5,863 nucleotides of DNA from DAOTVD01 sp034437075 (lineage in GTDB: Bacteria > Chloroflexota > Anaerolineae > Aggregatilineales > J027), in contig DAOTVD010000465.1 in the NCBI GenBank assembly GCA_034437075.1, positions 1-5,863 on the forward strand. Direction: 5' to 3'. The notes under the pieces are model-generated. The model was not told where the DNA came from and ran no database searches. It saw only the letters and a list, made by a program, of their open reading frames with translations. Made by a program: the position numbers and the translations under genes. Below are positions 4,252-5,863 of the stretch, in pieces. Numbering within the stretch: position 1 is the stretch's first letter; each line of letters starts with the position of its first letter.

Positions 4252-5863
4252 CCGGCGGCCTCCTTAATTTGCTGAGCGATATAATGCGCCGCGCCCATAA
4301 TACTGACCATCGGGTTCACGCCCGTGGCAGTGGGTAGCACGCTCCCATCGGCGACAAACAAGCCGCGCACTTCGTAACTCTCGCCCGTGGGGCGCAGCGC
4401 GCCGCGCTCGGCATCGCCTGCGATGCGGCAGGAGGACATCTGGTGCGCGCTGAACAAGACCGCGTCATTGGGTTTTAGCCCCGCTTTTTCGACCTGGTTG
4501 AGATAATCATAAAAGGCGCGGTCGCCGTTGGTATGATGGATCAGCAGGCGATTATGCGGGCTATACAGCACGCGCGCCCCGCCCGCGCGATGCAGGCGGA
4601 TGGCGTCTAACAGTCCGGTCATCAGGTGGCGCGCGTCGTAGGGGTGGAGTTGGTAATGCAGCACGGGCTGCCCGGCTTTGTCCACGCGCACTTCGCCGCC
4701 GTAGCGGTCGCGGGTCAGCACGATGAACGCGGCAAAGTGGCCGCTGCGTTGCATCAGGCGCTTGTGCTGGCGCGGCGATTGCCAGGGCAACCCGAAGGCC
4801 ATCAGGCCCGGCGGCACGGGCGCGAGTTCCACGCGATAGCCATAGCCGAAGCCGTCCAAATCCGCGAAACGGTCTAGCAGGCGGGTTTGGGCCGCGCCTT
4901 GCCAGGGGTTCACCCGTTCTTCGTATTCCCCAACAGCGGTTGTCACGGGGTGCAGGTGCAAATGCCGCCCGATATTTTTGTTCGTCAGGCCAGAGCGCAA
5001 CAGCAAGGCCGGGGTATGCACCGCGCCCGCTGCCACGACGACCCGCTTGGCTTGGATCGTCACTTCATAGAATGTGCCATCCGCACTTTGGACGGTGGCC
5101 ACCGCGCCCGTAACCTGCCCGGCCTGGTGGGTCACGCGCTGCACATCTGCGCGGACGATAATCCGCGCGCCGTGGTCGTATGCGTCTTGCAGATAGGTGT
5201 TCAGGGTGCCCTGCTTGGCCCCGAAGGGGCAGCCGAACTGGCAAAAGCTGCAATCTTCGCAGTCTTTGACGTTGCGCGGGATGGCCTTGGTTTCCCAGTT
5301 GAGCGCCGCGCAAGCCCGTTCCAAGATCGCGTTATGCGCGTTGGGCGGGTGGCTGGCCTCGGTGTTGACGTTAATCCGCGCCATGACGGCCTCCAGGCCC
5401 GCCGCGTAATCCGCGCTCGCTGCGCCCGTGAAGCCATAATCGCGCGCCCATTCATCTAAGACATGCTCGGGCGTGCGCAGCGAAGTCGTCCAATTCACGG
5501 TGGTGCCCCCGCCGAGCGTGCTGCCCGCCAAGACCGAAATGCCGACATCATCCGTGGCCAACAGTGCGCGCCGCTCGTAGAGTTCTGCGTAGCCGTCTAG
5601 CTCTGCGCCGGTATAATCGCGGTCATGAAAATAGCCGCCTTTTTCCAGCACCAGTACCTCATGCCCGGCGCGGGCCAGTTCCCCAGCCACGACCCCGCCG
5701 CCCGCGCCACTGCCGATAATCAAGACCTCGGTGGTGAGGGTCGTGGGCGCGTCGATGCTTAGGGGTGTTATGGGGCGGGGGGCGTCGCTCTGGGGGCCGG
5801 GCGGGCCAGGGAAGCCCATCGCGGCCCAGGCGGGGTTGGGGCCGTCCGGCGGTGTGGCGGCAT
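4248..5863 (-). CDS. GMC-family FAD oxidoreductase, long-chain alcohol oxidase-like (5' end outside window)
   Basis: It probably oxidises an alcohol using FAD. Numbered from the in-frame Met at 5819, it shows the FAD dinucleotide motif IIGSGAGGG (34-42), the acidic strand end LVLEKGG (56-62), the GMC signature GGGTTVNWTTSLRTP (103-117), VVAAGAVHTPALLL (261-274), the active-site region SAHQMSSCR with His459, and the C-terminal block VADGSVLPTATGVNPMVSIM with Asn502. A four-cysteine cluster, CEDCSFCQFGCP (187-198), precedes FGAKQGT, as in long-chain alcohol oxidases. The frame stays open upstream of 5819 to the window edge, reading PNPAWAA just before MGFPGPP. This resembles the conserved NPxWxAMGYPGPP linker of that subfamily, and no ribosome-binding site precedes 5819. 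The true start is therefore probably beyond the window, perhaps with a gluconate-dehydrogenase-subunit-3-like N-terminal domain. No signal peptide is visible. The substrate is unknown. Confidence 0.9.
   Translation of the reverse strand, partial: AATPPDGPNPAWAAMGFPGPPGPQSDAPRPITPLSIDAPTTLTTEVLIIGSGAGGGVVAGELARAGHEVLVLEKGGYFHDRDYTGAELDGYAELYERRALLATDDVGISVLAGSTLGGGTTVNWTTSLRTPEHVLDEWARDYGFTGAASADYAAGLEAVMARINVNTEASHPPNAHNAILERACAALNWETKAIPRNVKDCEDCSFCQFGCPFGAKQGTLNTYLQDAYDHGARIIVRADVQRVTHQAGQVTGAVATVQSADGTFYEVTIQAKRVVVAAGAVHTPALLLRSGLTNKNIGRHLHLHPVTTAVGEYEERVNPWQGAAQTRLLDRFADLDGFGYGYRVELAPVPPGLMAFGLPWQSPRQHKRLMQRSGHFAAFIVLTRDRYGGEVRVDKAGQPVLHYQLHPYDARHLMTGLLDAIRLHRAGGARVLYSPHNRLLIHHTNGDRAFYDYLNQVEKAGLKPNDAVLFSAHQMSSCRIAGDAERGALRPTGESYEVRGLFVADGSVLPTATGVNPMVSIMGAAHYIAQQIKEAAG
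4259..4265 (-). promoter_or_regulatory. Strong ribosome-binding site for the macrodomain gene
   Basis: On the minus strand AAGGAGG sits 7 nt before the macrodomain ATG, inside the last Lys-Glu-Ala codons of the oxidoreductase gene. It is the strongest ribosome-binding site in the window. It fixes the start and, with the ATGA overlap at 4248-4251, suggests that the macrodomain protein is well translated and coupled to the oxidoreductase. Confidence 0.75.

Noticed and set aside
4887..5459. Open frame of 190 codons on the plus strand inside the GMC oxidoreductase gene
   Set aside because: It lies wholly antisense to conserved FAD and cysteine-cluster coding sequence; the translation has no recognisable domain.

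Overview
The window is 5.86 kb of moderately GC-rich bacterial DNA with two convergent gene clusters. No phylogenetic marker is present. A Chloroflexota-type environmental bacterium (Anaerolineae or a relative) is my best guess. It rests on the style of the sugar ABC genes, the fatty-alcohol-oxidase-like GMC enzyme and the C-tract/GAATTC/G-tract palindromic repeats, and it is low-confidence inference.

Plus strand, 1-3481: an apparently intact carbohydrate ABC importer operon. In order it encodes the last 46 residues of a solute-binding protein, a MalK/UgpC-like ATPase, a MalF/UgpA-like permease, a MalG/UgpE-like permease and a 62-residue protein with two predicted membrane helices. The 121-nt gap after the binding-protein gene carries a hairpin with a C(UACG)G tetraloop. 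Downstream genes are 12, 1 and 5 nt apart, so they look co-transcribed and partly translationally coupled. The sugar cannot be told from the sequence. Two departures from the family stand out: a roughly 45-residue cysteine-containing insertion in an external loop of the first permease, and a shortened C-terminal regulatory domain in the ATPase.

3482-3714: a 233-nt non-coding spacer between the convergent clusters. It holds two inverted copies of a GC-rich palindromic repeat centred on GAATTC, enclosed by an 11-bp perfect outer inverted repeat. A T-rich tract follows on the plus strand, so the block may terminate the ABC operon. An 8-bp hairpin overlaps the stop codon of the facing gene.

Minus strand, 5863-3715: a two-gene unit read right to left. 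First is a GMC-family FAD oxidoreductase of the long-chain alcohol oxidase type, with a ferredoxin-like four-cysteine cluster; its 5' end lies outside the window. It overlaps by 4 bp (ATGA) a MacroD/YmdB-type macrodomain gene whose product probably removes ADP-ribose or O-acetyl groups. The two clusters probably have no functional link.

I found no clear new system. The items most worth a second look are the iron-sulfur-like cluster in the GMC enzyme and its coupling to a macrodomain, the permease insertion, the small membrane protein at the end of the transporter operon, and the nested palindromic repeat.
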